Source: Cydia pomonella (lineage: Eukaryota > Arthropoda > Insecta > Lepidoptera > Tortricidae). From it: DNA of 64,000 nucleotides. The stretch is from NCBI RefSeq assembly GCF_033807575.1, contig NC_084704.1, positions 36,433,968-36,497,967 of the forward strand, in the 5' to 3' direction. Made by a program: the position numbers and the translations under genes. Positions 33,121 to 45,203 of this stretch are shown here, piece after piece. The first letter of the stretch is position 1; every line of letters begins with the position of its first letter. The notes below the pieces were generated by a model. It was not told the origin of the DNA and made no database searches. It saw only the letters and a program-made list of their open reading frames with translations.

Positions 33121-33754
33121 AAGCCTTGCGAAACTAACTAAATACTACCCGAATTTCATGAAACTCGGAATAAATATAAAGCTAATTAAGCCCGACCTTT
33201 TGGTACTATCCCCACCTCCGGCACCCCTCTGGTTCCGGAGATATTCCACTTTTTCTGTTTTTTCGACATTTCTTCAAAATCTCCAAACTTAATAAATTCA
33301 TAACTCCCCAATCACTACTCCGATTTTCTTCATTCTTGTGTTTTCTACTTCTAAAAATTAATCTCCTTTTATATCTGTATCAACTTTTTAAAATTTCATT
33401 AAACTTTTTGAAAAATCTTCAATAAACACTTTTTGGCCTTTTAAAATTTCCCGCTTAAAATTTCATAACTTTAACATCTTTAGATTTAAATTTTTTCTGA
33501 TCACTATTTCTAATAGACTTTAATAAGCGTCATCTTTTGCTATTTGTCATATGTCTTAGCGACTTCCCATCGCCAAGATATTTCAATTTTTCTTTTTGAA
33601 TTTTTAAATAAATTGCACTTTTGTTGACTTTTTAAATTGTAACTCATTTCACATCTTTGATTTTTGATTTGTTTTATCTTTTGTTTAACAACATCTAATT
33701 TGTAAAGTAGTTTCAGTATCGCAATTTTCACTTTAGCTTATATAATCAACAAAA

Positions 33755-35095
33755 ATGAGCTACGAAAGCCTAACCAATCTGGATCTTTCGGAAAACTTCG
33801 GAGATCTCTTCACCACCACACTGCCGGGCCCCCCTGCCCAGCAAGCACGTCCTCCGTCGCCAGTGCGCGACAACATTCATCCGGTGTTGGAGCTGATCGA
33901 TGAGTTAGCCGGAGATCTGGAATTCGAGTGTAAGCAGATCCTCGAAAACCTGGAGACTACCAAAACCCATCGCAGCATAACCGTCGAGAACAAGCGACAA
34001 ATTAAAATCTCTGCACAAAATGTCCCGGCAATATTCGCGAGTTACGCCAATCAGATGCGTGCGCAGATCCGGAACATTTTGCTGCAGACACCTACCCCTA
34101 CAGATCAGTCGTCAAAAGGGGTCCAAACCGACCCTGATGGTAGACCTCCTGAGCCAGTGCATCAGGACATCGTCAATACAGTGCAAGCGCAACTTGACCA
34201 GATTCGCGAGGAGCAGAAGGCCCTTGGCGAACTGGTCAAGAATGCGATCGGCGGAGTGGACTCGGGCAGCTCCGTCGAATCTAGACGCCCGACCTATAGC
34301 GAAACTTTGCAAAAACCCTTGCAAACCAAACAGATGACCTACCCCGCACTTGTCGCGACGGTAGAATCTGCGACTACAACAGCTGAGGCCATGGGCACTC
34401 TGCGGAGCAGGATCTCGTTCAGAGAACAAAGTTACGCGCCTACTAAGATAAAACCACTCACAAACAAGAAAATCCGCATCGAGTTTGAAACTGAAAAACA
34501 GCGTGACGAAACGCTGCACAGGCTTACCACCACCACAAACTTAAAAGCCGAGCCCGCCAGGACCCTCTCACCGATGGTGATTCTGAAGGGGATTTATAAG
34601 GATACCCCCAGGGACGAACTTATACATATAATATCCTCTCAGAACCCGTCGGTGAGGGAAACCCTGCGCGATGACCAAGGGCTACAGCTGTGTTTCGTCA
34701 CAAGCAACAGGAACGGAAACCTGTACAACGCGGTACTTAAGTGCCATCCTGCTACGTGGAAGGCCATCATGGCACTGGGCAGGATCAACATCGAGCACCA
34801 ACGTGTTCAGGCATCGGAGCATTCCCCTTTCATGCAGTGCCTCAGCTGCCTACAGTTTGGGCACACCCGTGTCCACTGTAAGGCCAATACTAAACCATGC
34901 TCCCACTGTGCTGACCAAACCCACATCTACAAAAACTGCCCAAACAAAAATAACCAACCAAAATGTTACAACTGCCATCAACACAATACCAAATTTAACA
35001 CTAAGCATGAGATTAACCACACAGCTATTGACCATAAATGTCCCCGAATTGCAGCAGTCAAGACTAATATAGAATCCAGAATTAAATACGATTAA
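33755..35095 (+). CDS. E2 Gag-like protein with three zinc knuckles (446 aa)
   Basis: An intact ORF starts at ATGAGCTACG. It aligns end to end with the E1 protein, with conserved HPVLELIDELAGDLE, ENKRQIK, RRPTYSE, ARTLSPMVILKGIYKD and CLSCLQFGHTRVHCKA followed by CSHCADQTH. Many residues differ between E1 and E2, yet the frame and all Cys/His ligands are kept, which points to selection on the protein. There is no membrane segment or protease. A role as RNA-binding Gag is inferred from the knuckles. Confidence 0.88.
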   Translation: MSYESLTNLDLSENFGDLFTTTLPGPPAQQARPPSPVRDNIHPVLELIDELAGDLEFECKQILENLETTKTHRSITVENKRQIKISAQNVPAIFASYANQMRAQIRNILLQTPTPTDQSSKGVQTDPDGRPPEPVHQDIVNTVQAQLDQIREEQKALGELVKNAIGGVDSGSSVESRRPTYSETLQKPLQTKQMTYPALVATVESATTTAEAMGTLRSRISFREQSYAPTKIKPLTNKKIRIEFETEKQRDETLHRLTTTTNLKAEPARTLSPMVILKGIYKDTPRDELIHIISSQNPSVRETLRDDQGLQLCFVTSNRNGNLYNAVLKCHPATWKAIMALGRINIEHQRVQASEHSPFMQCLSCLQFGHTRVHCKANTKPCSHCADQTHIYKNCPNKNNQPKCYNCHQHNTKFNTKHEINHTAIDHKCPRIAAVKTNIESRIKYD

Positions 35096-35370
35096 ACCAG
35101 AATGAAATACGGCGTCATCCCAAAATTTAATAACTTAACTTCGCAATATAAAATTACACCTGTAATCCATTGTACAATTTCCCTTTAATAATTTCATTCA
35201 ATAATTTCATTTTGCAATTTTATTCAGTAATTTAGTATTTTTAACACAATGCCATCAATTTAATTGCTAATTTCATTTCATTCTATAATTAATAGTATGT
35301 TACTTTTATTCCGAGGAAACTCAATTTTGACCAAAAAATCAATACAAATTAACCCATATAATTCGCCGGA

Positions 35371-35561
35371 CATATGGTTGCCCGTATCGTAGCGGGGACC
35401 ATATGTTCATATGGCCACACTAAAAAGTCAAATTTCAAAACCGAGCAACATTGTTCTACTGTGACGATGTTGCCAAATTTGGCACCAAATAACCATAAAC
35501 ACATTGTCGCATATGTCACCGCGGGCACAGGGTCGCCCGTATCTCTAGCGAGGGCCCTGTG
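35371..35561 (+). promoter_or_regulatory. Three-hairpin 3' UTR structure of E2
   Basis: SL1 is CATATGG (35371-35377) with CCATATG (35399-35405). SL2 outer is CAAATTT (35429-35435) with AAATTTG (35475-35481), and inner is GCAACAT (35445-35451) with ATGTTGC (35467-35473). SL3 is CACAGGG (35526-35532) with CCCTGTG (35555-35561). SL2 stems differ from E1 at both partners. Confidence 0.8.
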
Positions 35562-35582
35562 TCTACAACTGACACGGAAAAC

Positions 35583-35635
<53 letters not shown>

Positions 35636-35638
<3 letters not shown>

Positions 35639-35870
35639 AACCTAACCTAACCTAACCTAACCTAACCTAACCTAACCTAACCTAACCTAACCTAACCTAA
35701 CCTAACCTAACCTAACCTAACCTAACCTAACCTAACCTAACCTAACCTAACCTAACCTAACCTAACCTAACCTAACCTAACCTAACCTAACCTAACCTAA
35801 CCTAACCTAACCTAACCTAACCTAACCTAACCTAACCTAACCTAACCTAACCTAACCTAACCTAACCTAA
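35636..35870 (+). repeat. Telomeric (CCTAA)n between E2 and U4
   Basis: About 47 perfect units. Confidence 0.97.
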
Positions 35871-38800
35871 ATGTCAAAATGTCTAAATGTCAGTAACCTA
35901 ACCTAACCTAACCTAACTGTGAAACTGTCAGAATGTCAGAATGTCAGATTGTCAGATTGTCAAAATGTCATTTTTTGTGTCACAAACTGTCAAAATGTCA
36001 TTTTGTGTCAAAAACGGTCAAAATGTCATTTTGTGTCAAAAACTGTCAAAATGTCATTTTGTGTCAAAAACTGTCAAAATGTCATTTTGTGTCAAAAACT
36101 GTCAAAATGTCATTTTGTGTCAAAAACTGTCAAAATGTCATTTTTTGTCAAAAACTGTCAAAATGTCATTTTGTGTCTAAAACTGTCAAAATGACATTTT
36201 GTGTCAAAAACTGTCAAAATGTCATTTTGGGTCAAAAACTGTCAAAATGTCATTTTGTGTCAAAAACTGTCAAAATGTCATTTTTTGTCAAAAACTGTCA
36301 AAATGTCATTTTTTGTCAAAAACTGTCAAAATGTCATTTTGTGTCTAAAACTGTCAAAATTACATTTTGTGTCAAAAACTGTCTAAATGTCATTTTGGGT
36401 CAAAAACTGTCAAAATGTCATTTTGTGTCAAAAACTGTCAAAATGTCATTTTGTGTCAAAAACTGTCAAAATGTCATTGTGTCAAAAACTGTCAAAATGT
36501 CATTTTGTGTCAAAAACTGTCAAAATGTCATTTTGTGTCAAAAACTGTCAAAATTACATTTTGGGTCAAAAACTGTCAAAATGTCATTTTGTCTCAAAAA
36601 CTTTCAAAATGTCATTTTGTGTCAAAAACTGTCAAAATGTCATTTTGTGTCAAAAATGCCATGTCACTATGTACCAAATATGAACATACAAACTCTATAA
36701 ACTCACCCATAATTACGTAAAATCGAATTTCTATGAAAAAAGGGTCAAGTGTGAGTCGGATTTCACTATTTCCATACAAATAATTCATCGACGCCGCATA
36801 AACAGGAATAGCAATGTTTTATGAAATCTCGCAAATTTAGGACGCTATATCTCGGAAACGGTAAGAGATAGAGCAAAATGGACTTCAGATTCGGGCAGTC
36901 AGATATTACGTTAGTAATATCGAAATTTAAGCAAATGTATAGATAGAATTTTTTTCAGAATTTTTGGACAACTTTTTTTTTCAAAAAAATTTGCGAAAAT
37001 AATCTAACCCGGGTCTAAAATCTTTATTTATTAACCGATTTTCTTCAAAAAAGTGTCATTCGATGCAGAATTAGAGAAATTTTGGGGTAGCTAGGAAAAT
37101 AAAGTGCCTAAATGTAATACATTTTTCGCAAAAAACAAAAAACTGAAAATTTTCAAAAAAAATGTATGGGAGGTCCCAGACCCAGGGCGATTCTGAGCAA
37201 GCGCGAAATACTATAGAAAGATAAGGTCAAAAAAAGCCCCTATACCAAATTTGAACAAAATCTACCGAGAATTAACCCTATAACGGTAACGCGGGAGCAC
37301 CGCGATCGACGTAATCGACGTAATTATCATTGCAAAATTGAAATTTTTCCTAGCCAACTTTTCCATAGTTTTTTGTTTGTATAGTACTTATAGTCCCTAA
37401 AAAATAGTATTAAAGTTATCTCTGTAAACGTGTGATGCTTACTTTTTGTGTAAAATAGTTTTGAAATTTTCACCATAACCGAGTTTACTGTGAAACTGTC
37501 AGTATGTCAGAATGGCAGATTGTCAGCATGTCAAAGTGTCATTGTCAGTCAATATCTGTCAAAATGTCATTTTGTGTCAAAAACTGTCAAAATGACATTT
37601 TTTGTCAAAAACTGTCAAAATGACAGTTTTGGTCAAAAACTGTCAAAATGTCATTTTGTGTCAAAAACTGTCAAAATGTCATTTAGTGTCAAAAACTGTC
37701 AAAATGTCATTCTGGGTCAAAAACTGTCAAAATGTCATTTTGTGTCAAAAACTGTCAAAATGTCATTTTGTGTCAAAAACTGTCAAAATGTCATTTTGTG
37801 TCAAAAACTGTCAAAATGTCATTTTGTGTCAAAAACTGTCAAAATGTCATTTTGGGTCAAAAACTGTCAAAATGTCATTTTGGGTCAAAAACTGTCAAAA
37901 TGTCATTTTGTGTCAAAAACTTTCAAAATGTCATTTTGGGTCAAAAACTGTCAAGATGACATTTTGGGTTAAAAACTGTCAAAATATCATTTTGTGTCAA
38001 AAACTGTCAAAATATCATTTTGTGTCAAAAACTGTCAAAATGTCATTTTGTGTCAAAAACTGTCAAAATGTCATTTTGTGTCAAAAACTGTCAAAATGTC
38101 ATTTTGTGTCAAAAACTGTCAAAATGTCTTTTTGGGTCAAAAACTGTCAAAATGTCATTTTGGGTTAAAAACTGTCAAAATGTCATTTTGTGTCAAAAAC
38201 TGTCAAAATGACATTTTGGGTCAAAAACTGTCAAAATGTCATTTTAGAACAAAATCTGTCAAAATGACAATTTTGTCTAAATCTGTCAATTTGCACTTGG
38301 CCATGTCATCTCATACAATAATATGACTATTTTTCTAAGCACGAACCAAATCTGGCAAAAAACTGTCAATATTTTCAATCTTGCCCCAATCACTTTAATT
38401 GCACTTGATCATATCATCTTATACTCAAAAATAACTTTATTTCAATATAAATCTCAAAAACTGTAAAAATGATAGTTTTGATAAAATTTGTCAATTTGCA
38501 CTTGGTCATGTCATCTTATACAGCTGTATAGCTATTCCAAGTAAACATTTTTGTTAAAACTGTCAAATTTCGAGAAACTGTCAAAATACATCAACTATGA
38601 CACTTTTGGTCAAAAATACTTAACAATGACAATTTCTATTTAACTATGACAAAATGTGAAACTTTTTCTCAAAAACTGTCAAATTTAACAGTTTGACAGA
38701 TCATGTCAATATAGACTATGCCATGTCACTATGTACCAAATATGAACATACAAACTCTAAAAACTCACCCATAATTACATAAAATCCAATTTCTATGAAA

Positions 38801-39033
38801 AAAAGGGTCAAGTGTGAGTCGGATTTCACTATTTCCATACAAATAATTCAACGACGCCGCATAAACAGGAATAGCAATGTTTTAAGAAATTTCGCAACTT
38901 TAGGACGCTATATCTCGGAAACGGTAAGAGATAGAGCAAAATGGACGTCAGATTCGAGCAGTCAGATATTACGTTAGTAATATCAGAATTTAAGCAAATG
39001 TGTAAATAGAATTTTTTTTCAGAATTTTTGGAC

Positions 39034-39071
<38 letters not shown>

Positions 39072-39374
39072 CAAAAAAATGTGCGAAAATAATCTAACCC
39101 GGGTCTAAAATCTTTATTTATTAACCGATTTTCTTGAAAAAAGTGTCATTCGATGCAGAATTAGAGAAATTTTGGGGTAGCTAGGAAACCAAGTGCCTAA
39201 ATATAATACATTTTTCGCAAAAAACAAAAAACTGAAAATTTTCAAAAAAAAAATGTATGGGAGGTCCCAGACCCAGGACGATTCTGAGCAAGCGCGAAAT
39301 ACCATATAAAGATAAGGTCAAAATAAGCCCCTGTACCAAATTTGAACAAAATCTACCGAGAATCAACCCTATAA
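35871..39374 (+). repeat. Subtelomeric satellite unit U4
   Basis: Copy of the 3.58-kb unit, nearly identical to U2. The poly(T) run is 35 nt (39037-39071). It is separated from U3 by E1, E2 and their telomeric arrays. Confidence 0.95.
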
Positions 39375-39444
39375 CCTAACCTAACCTAACCTAACCTAAC
39401 CTAACCTAACCTAACCTAACCTAACCTAACCTAACCTAACCTAA
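39375..39444 (+). repeat. Telomeric (CCTAA)n between U4 and U5
   Basis: About 14 perfect units, as between U1, U2 and U3. Confidence 0.97.
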
Positions 39445-42400
39445 ATGTCAAAATGTCTAAATGTCAGTAACCTAACCTAACCTAACCTAACTGTGAAACT
39501 GTCAGAATGTCAGAATGTCAGATTGTCAGATTGTCAAAATGTCATTTTTTGTGTCACAAACTGTCAAAATGTCATTTTGTGTCAAAAACGGTCAAAATGT
39601 CATTTTGTGTCAAAAACTGTCAAAATGTCATTTTGTGTCAAAAACTGTCAAAATGTCATTTTGTGTCAAAAAACTGTCAAAATGTCATTTTGTGTCAAAA
39701 ACTGTCAAAATGTCATTTTTTGTCAAAAACTGTCAAAATGTCATTTTGTGTCTAAAACTGTCAAAATGACATTTTGTGTCAAAAACTGTCAAAATGTCAT
39801 TTTGGGTCAAAAACTGTCAAAATGTCATTTTGTGTCAAAAACTGTCAAAATGTCATTTTTTGTCAAAAACTGTCAAAATGTCATTTTTTGTCAAAAACTG
39901 TCAAAATGTCATTTTGTGTCTAAAACTGTCAAAATTACATTTTGTGTCAAAAACTGTCTAAATGTCATTTTGGGTCAAAAACTGTCAAAATGTCATTTTG
40001 TGTCAAAAACTGTCAAAATGTCATTTTGTGTCAAAAACTGTCAAAATGTCATTGTGTCAAAAACTGTCAAAATGTCATTTTGTGTCAAAAACTGTCAAAA
40101 TGTCATTTTGTGTCAAAAACTGTCAAAATTACATTTTGGGTCAAAAACTGTCAAAATGTCATTTTGTCTCAAAAACTTTCAAAATGTCATTTTGTGTCAA
40201 AAACTGTCAAAATGTCATTTTGTGTCAAAAATGCCATGTCACTATGTACCAAATATGAACATACAAACTCTATAAACTCACCCATAATTACGTAAAATCG
40301 AATTTCTATGAAAAAAGGGTCAAGTGTGAGTCGGATTTCACTATTTCCATACAAATAATTCATCGACGCCGCATAAACAGGAATAGCAATGTTTTATGAA
40401 ATCTCGCAAATTTAGGACGCTATATCTCGGAAACGGTAAGAGATAGAGCAAAATGGACTTCAGATTCGGGCAGTCAGATATTACGTTAGTAATATCGAAA
40501 TTTAAGCAAATGTATAGATAGAATTTTTTTCAGAATTTTTGGACAACTTTTTTTTTCAAAAAAATTTGCGAAAATAATCTAACCCGGGTCTAAAATCTTT
40601 ATTTATTAACCGATTTTCTTCAAAAAAGTGTCATTCGATGCAGAATTAGAGAAATTTTGGGGTAGCTAGGAAAATAAAGTGCCTAAATGTAATACATTTT
40701 TCGCAAAAAACAAAAAACTGAAAATTTTCAAAAAAAATGTATGGGAGGTCCCAGACCCAGGGCGATTCTGAGCAAGCGCGAAATACTATAGAAAGATAAG
40801 GTCAAAAAAAGCCCCTATACCAAATTTGAACAAAATCTACCGAGAATTAACCCTATAACGGTAACGCGGGAGCACCGCGATCGACGTAATCGACGTAATT
40901 ATCATTGCAAAATTGAAATTTTTCCTAGCCAACTTTTCCATAGTTTTTTGTTTGTATAGTACTTATAGTCCCTAAAAAATAGTATTAAAGTTATCTCTGT
41001 AAACGTGTGATGCTTACTTTTTGTGTAAAATAGTTTTGAAATTTTCACCATAACCGAGTTTACTGTGAAACTGTCAGTATGTCAGAATGGCAGATTGTCA
41101 GCATGTCAAAGTGTCATTGTCAGTCAATATCTGTCAAAATGTCATTTTGTGTCAAAAACTGTCAAAATGACATTTTTTGTCAAAAACTGTCAAAATGACA
41201 GTTTTGGTCAAAAACTGTCAAAATGTCATTTTGTGTCAAAAACTGTCAAAATGTCATTTAGTGTCAAAAACTGTCAAAATGTCATTCTGGGTCAAAAACT
41301 GTCAAAATGTCATTTTGTGTCAAAAACTGTCAAAATGTCATTTTGTGTCAAAAACTGTCAAAATGTCATTTTGTGTCAAAAACTGTCAAAATGTCATTTT
41401 GTGTCAAAAACTGTCAAAATGTCATTTTGGGTCAAAAACTGTCAAAATGTCATTTTGGGTCAAAAACTGTCAAAATGTCATTTTGTGTCAAAAACTTTCA
41501 AAATGTCATTTTGGGTCAAAAACTGTCAAGATGACATTTTGGGTTAAAAACTGTCAAAATATCATTTTGTGTCAAAAACTGTCAAAATATCATTTTGTGT
41601 CAAAAACTGTCAAAATGTCATTTTGTGTCAAAAACTGTCAAAATGTCATTTTGTGTCAAAAACTGTCAAAATGTCATTTTGTGTCAAAAACTGTCAAAAT
41701 GTCTTTTTGGGTCAAAAACTGTCAAAATGTCATTTTGGGTTAAAAACTGTCAAAATGTCATTTTGTGTCAAAAACTGTCAAAATGACATTTTGGGTCAAA
41801 AACTGTCAAAATGTCATTTTAGAACAAAATCTGTCAAAATGACAATTTTGTCTAAATCTGTCAATTTGCACTTGGCCATGTCATCTCATACAATAATATG
41901 ACTATTTTTCTAAGCACGAACCAAATCTGGCAAAAAACTGTCAATATTTTCAATCTTGCCCCAATCACTTTAATTGCACTTGATCATATCATCTTATACT
42001 CAAAAATAACTTTATTTCAATATAAATCTCAAAAACTGTAAAAATGATAGTTTTGATAAAATTTGTCAATTTGCACTTGGTCATGTCATCTTATACAGCT
42101 GTATAGCTATTCCAAGTAAACATTTTTGTTAAAACTGTCAAATTTCGAGAAACTGTCAAAATACATCAACTATGACACTTTTGGTCAAAAATACTTAACA
42201 ATGACAATTTCTATTTAACTATGACAAAATGTGAAACTTTTTCTCAAAAACTGTCAAATTTAACAGTTTGACAGATCATGTCAATATAGACTATGCCATG
42301 TCACTATGTACCAAATATGAACATACAAACTCTAAAAACTCACCCATAATTACATAAAATCCAATTTCTATGAAAAAAAGGGTCAAGTGTGAGTCGGATT

Positions 42401-42608
42401 TCACTATTTCCATACAAATAATTCAACGACGCCGCATAAACAGGAATAGCAATGTTTTAAGAAATTTCGCAACTTTAGGACGCTATATCTCGGAAACGGT
42501 AAGAGATAGAGCAAAATGGACGTCAGATTCGAGCAGTCAGATATTACGTTAGTAATATCAGAATTTAAGCAAATGTGTAAATAGAATTTTTTTTCAGAAT
42601 TTTTGGAC

Positions 42609-42667
<59 letters not shown>

Positions 42668-42970
42668 CAAAAAAATGTGCGAAAATAATCTAACCCGGGT
42701 CTAAAATCTTTATTTATTAACCGATTTTCTTGAAAAAAGTGTCATTCGATGCAGAATTAGAGAAATTTTGGGGTAGCTAGGAAACCAAGTGCCTAAATAT
42801 AATACATTTTTCGCAAAAAACAAAAAACTGAAAATTTTCAAAAAAAAAATGTATGGGAGGTCCCAGACCCAGGACGATTCTGAGCAAGCGCGAAATACCA
42901 TATAAAGATAAGGTCAAAATAAGCCCCTGTACCAAATTTGAACAAAATCTACCGAGAATCAACCCTATAA
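39445..42970 (+). repeat. Subtelomeric satellite unit U5
   Basis: Fifth copy, 3574 bp after U4. It has one extra A near 39669, and its poly(T) run is the longest at 56 nt (42612-42667). Confidence 0.95.
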
Positions 42971-43157
42971 CCTAACCTAACCTAACCTAACCTAACCTAA
43001 CCTAACCTAACCTAACCTAACCTAACCTAACCTAACCTAACCTAACCTAACCTAACCTAACCTAACCTAACCTAACCTAACCTAACCTAACCTAACCTAA
43101 CCTAACCTAACCTAACCTAACCTAACCTAACCTAACCTAACCTAACCTAACCTAACC
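42971..43157 (+). repeat. Telomeric (CCTAA)n before S1
   Basis: About 37 perfect units ending in CC at the S1 junction. Confidence 0.97.
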
Positions 43158-43721
43158 ATCCGCCGTGTGGTGCCGGCGTTTAGAATAGCACCACCCCATC
43201 TCGTCCCGTGGGTGTCGTAAAAGGCGACTAAGGGAAAACCGACGGACGGGCAGCAGCGTCCGTTGAGAAGTTTTATCAAAACCTACTGCGGTCCCATTTC
43301 GTAAAACCAAATAAAAACAACAACCAACAATAAACAACCAATCGCTAATCCATAAATATCTATCTTTCAAACATACAATCATACCTTTCGCAAACATCAA
43401 ATCAATCAAACTTTCAACATTAACTTCGTATCTTCACATATCAACCCAAACAAAATTCCAACCCGGACCCATGGCCGTCCGTACCCAATGCGGGGACCAT
43501 GGGCCCAACAAAGCTCAAACATAAAAACAACGCCGGGTCTATAAAAGCTGAGCATCACCATTGCTTCTGTCTGATGGTGATGCCGGACCCGGCATCGCAT
43601 AAATCACCAAAAACTTATCGCAAATGTCACCGCGGGCACAGGGTCGCCCGTATCTCTAGCGAGGGCCCTGTGTCTTCACCCGACACGTACAAACCTTTAA
43701 AAAAAAAAAAAAAAAAAAAAA
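43158..43721 (+). mobile_element. Short non-coding telomeric element S1
   Basis: A 564-bp insertion between CCTAACC and poly(A)-CCTAACC. The head folds into GTGGTGC (43167-43173) with GCACCAC (43188-43194), GTCG (43214-43217) with CGAC (43225-43228), and ACGGACG (43242-43248) with CGTCCGT (43257-43263). A low-complexity AT-rich linker follows. The tail is the same three-hairpin module as in E elements: CCCATGG with CCATGGG (43468/43497), GCCGGGTC with GACCCGGC (43532/43586), and CACAGGG with CCCTGTG (43637/43666). No Pol III boxes and no ORF were found. It is SINE-like and probably mobilised in trans. Confidence 0.87.
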
Positions 43722-43878
43722 CCTAACCTAACCTAACCTAACCTAACCTAACCTAACCTAACCTAACCTAACCTAACCTAACCTAACCTAACCTAACCTA
43801 ACCTAACCTAACCTAACCTAACCTAACCTAACCTAACCTAACCTAACCTAACCTAACCTAACCTAACCTAACCTAACC
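43722..43878 (+). repeat. Telomeric (CCTAA)n between S1 and S2
   Basis: Perfect CCTAA units. Confidence 0.97.
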
Positions 43879-44423
43879 CCGCCGTGTGGTGCCGGCGTTA
43901 GAATAGCACCACCCCATCTCGTCCCGTGGGTGTCGTAAAAGGCGACTAAGGGAAAACCGGCGGACGGGCAGCAGCGTCCGTTGAGTGCCTTTATCTTTCT
44001 ATCTTTACTGCGGTCCCTCCAACCACAACCAACTACAAAAATCTAAAAATCAACAACTAAACCAAACCAAAAAATTCCAAGCAAACCAAACCTAACTAAA
44101 ATCAACAAACCATGCTTCTAACCAATCATAAACAACTATTCTCTAAACTCAAACATATTGCTACTCTCTAATCTCAAACATATCGCATCAAATCTCAACC
44201 TGGGCCCATGGCCGCCCGTACCCAATGCGGGGACCATGGGTCCATCGAAATCATAACAATAAAGCCGGGTCTTCAACTCGAGCATCATCATCGCTACTGA
44301 CTGATGGTGATGCCGGACCCGGCATCGCATAAAACATACCAGCTTTTCGCATATGTCACCACGGACACAGGGTCGCCCGTATCCCTAGCGAGGGCCCTGT
44401 GTCTACAAATGACACTATAAAAC

Positions 44424-44457
<34 letters not shown>
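43879..44457 (+). mobile_element. Short non-coding telomeric element S2
   Basis: Same head (CCGTGTGGTGCCGGCG), linker and three-hairpin tail as S1, with a diverged linker. Poly(A) is about 29 nt. The 5' junction follows CC. Confidence 0.87.
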
Positions 44458-44460
<3 letters not shown>

Positions 44461-44574
44461 AACCTAACCTAACCTAACCTAACCTAACCTAACCTAACCT
44501 AACCTAACCTAACCTAACCTAACCTAACCTAACCTAACCTAACCTAACCTAACCTAACCTAACCTAACCTAACC
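44458..44574 (+). repeat. Telomeric (CCTAA)n between S2 and S3
   Basis: Perfect CCTAA units. Confidence 0.97.
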
Positions 44575-45136
44575 TTCGCTGTGTGGTGCCGGCGTTAGAA
44601 TAGCACCACCCCATCTCGTCCCGTGGGTGTCGTAAAAGGCGACTAAGGGAAAACCGACGGACGGGCAGCAGCGTCCGTCGAGTATTGTCATCAACACCTA
44701 CTGCGGTCCCAACTCGCACATCCAACTCAAAACATAATAAAACAAACCCCCCCATCTTAAAATCAAACACTCACCATCTTTAACTCAACATGTAAATCAA
44801 CCGACCACAAAACTACTCGCATCTTAAAATAAAAATAACCCCCCATCTTAAATCAAAACTCTCATCTTCACAAAATTCAACCAGGAACCATGGCCGCCCG
44901 TATTTGACGCGGGGACCATGGGTCCATCTAAATCACAACAATAAAGCCGGGTCTTCAACTCGAGCATCACCATTGTTCCGACTGATGGTGATGCCGGACC
45001 CGGCATCGCATAAAACATAAAAAACCCCATCATAAATGTCACCTCGGACACAGGGTCGCCCGTATCCTTAGCGAGGGCCCTGTGTCTTCAACTGACACTT
45101 AAAACCTTACAAAAAAAAAAAAAAAAAAAAAAAAAA
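44575..45136 (+). mobile_element. Short non-coding telomeric element S3
   Basis: Same plan as S1, starting TTCGCTGTGTGG. In the third head hairpin the stem is closed by an extra C-G pair (GACGG with CCGTC), where S1 has a G-U wobble. Poly(A) is about 27 nt. Confidence 0.87.
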
Positions 45137-45203
45137 CCTAACCTAACCTAACCTAACCTAACCTAACCTAACCTAACCTAACCTAACCTAACCTAACCTA
45201 ACC
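45137..45203 (+). repeat. Telomeric (CCTAA)n before the TRAS-like element
   Basis: Perfect CCTAA units ending in CC. Confidence 0.97.

Larger units (their letters stand above)
33121..35635 (+). mobile_element. Gag-only telomeric retroelement E2
   Basis: Same plan as E1: 5' UTR of about 634 bp starting AAGCCTTGCG, one ORF (33755-35095), 3' UTR of about 490 bp, and a poly(A) of about 50 nt followed by CCTAACC. Nucleotide similarity to E1 is patchy in the UTRs, so it is a separate subfamily. There is no RT. The 3' hairpins are at 35371-35405 (SL1), 35429-35481 (SL2) and 35526-35561 (SL3). Confidence 0.88.

Noticed and set aside
43152..43409. Minus-strand ORFs in S elements (for example the repeated LLPVRRFSLSRLLRHPRDEMGW peptide core)
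   Set aside because: The frame is antisense to the element and starts and ends vary among copies. The conservation is explained by RNA structure of the head.
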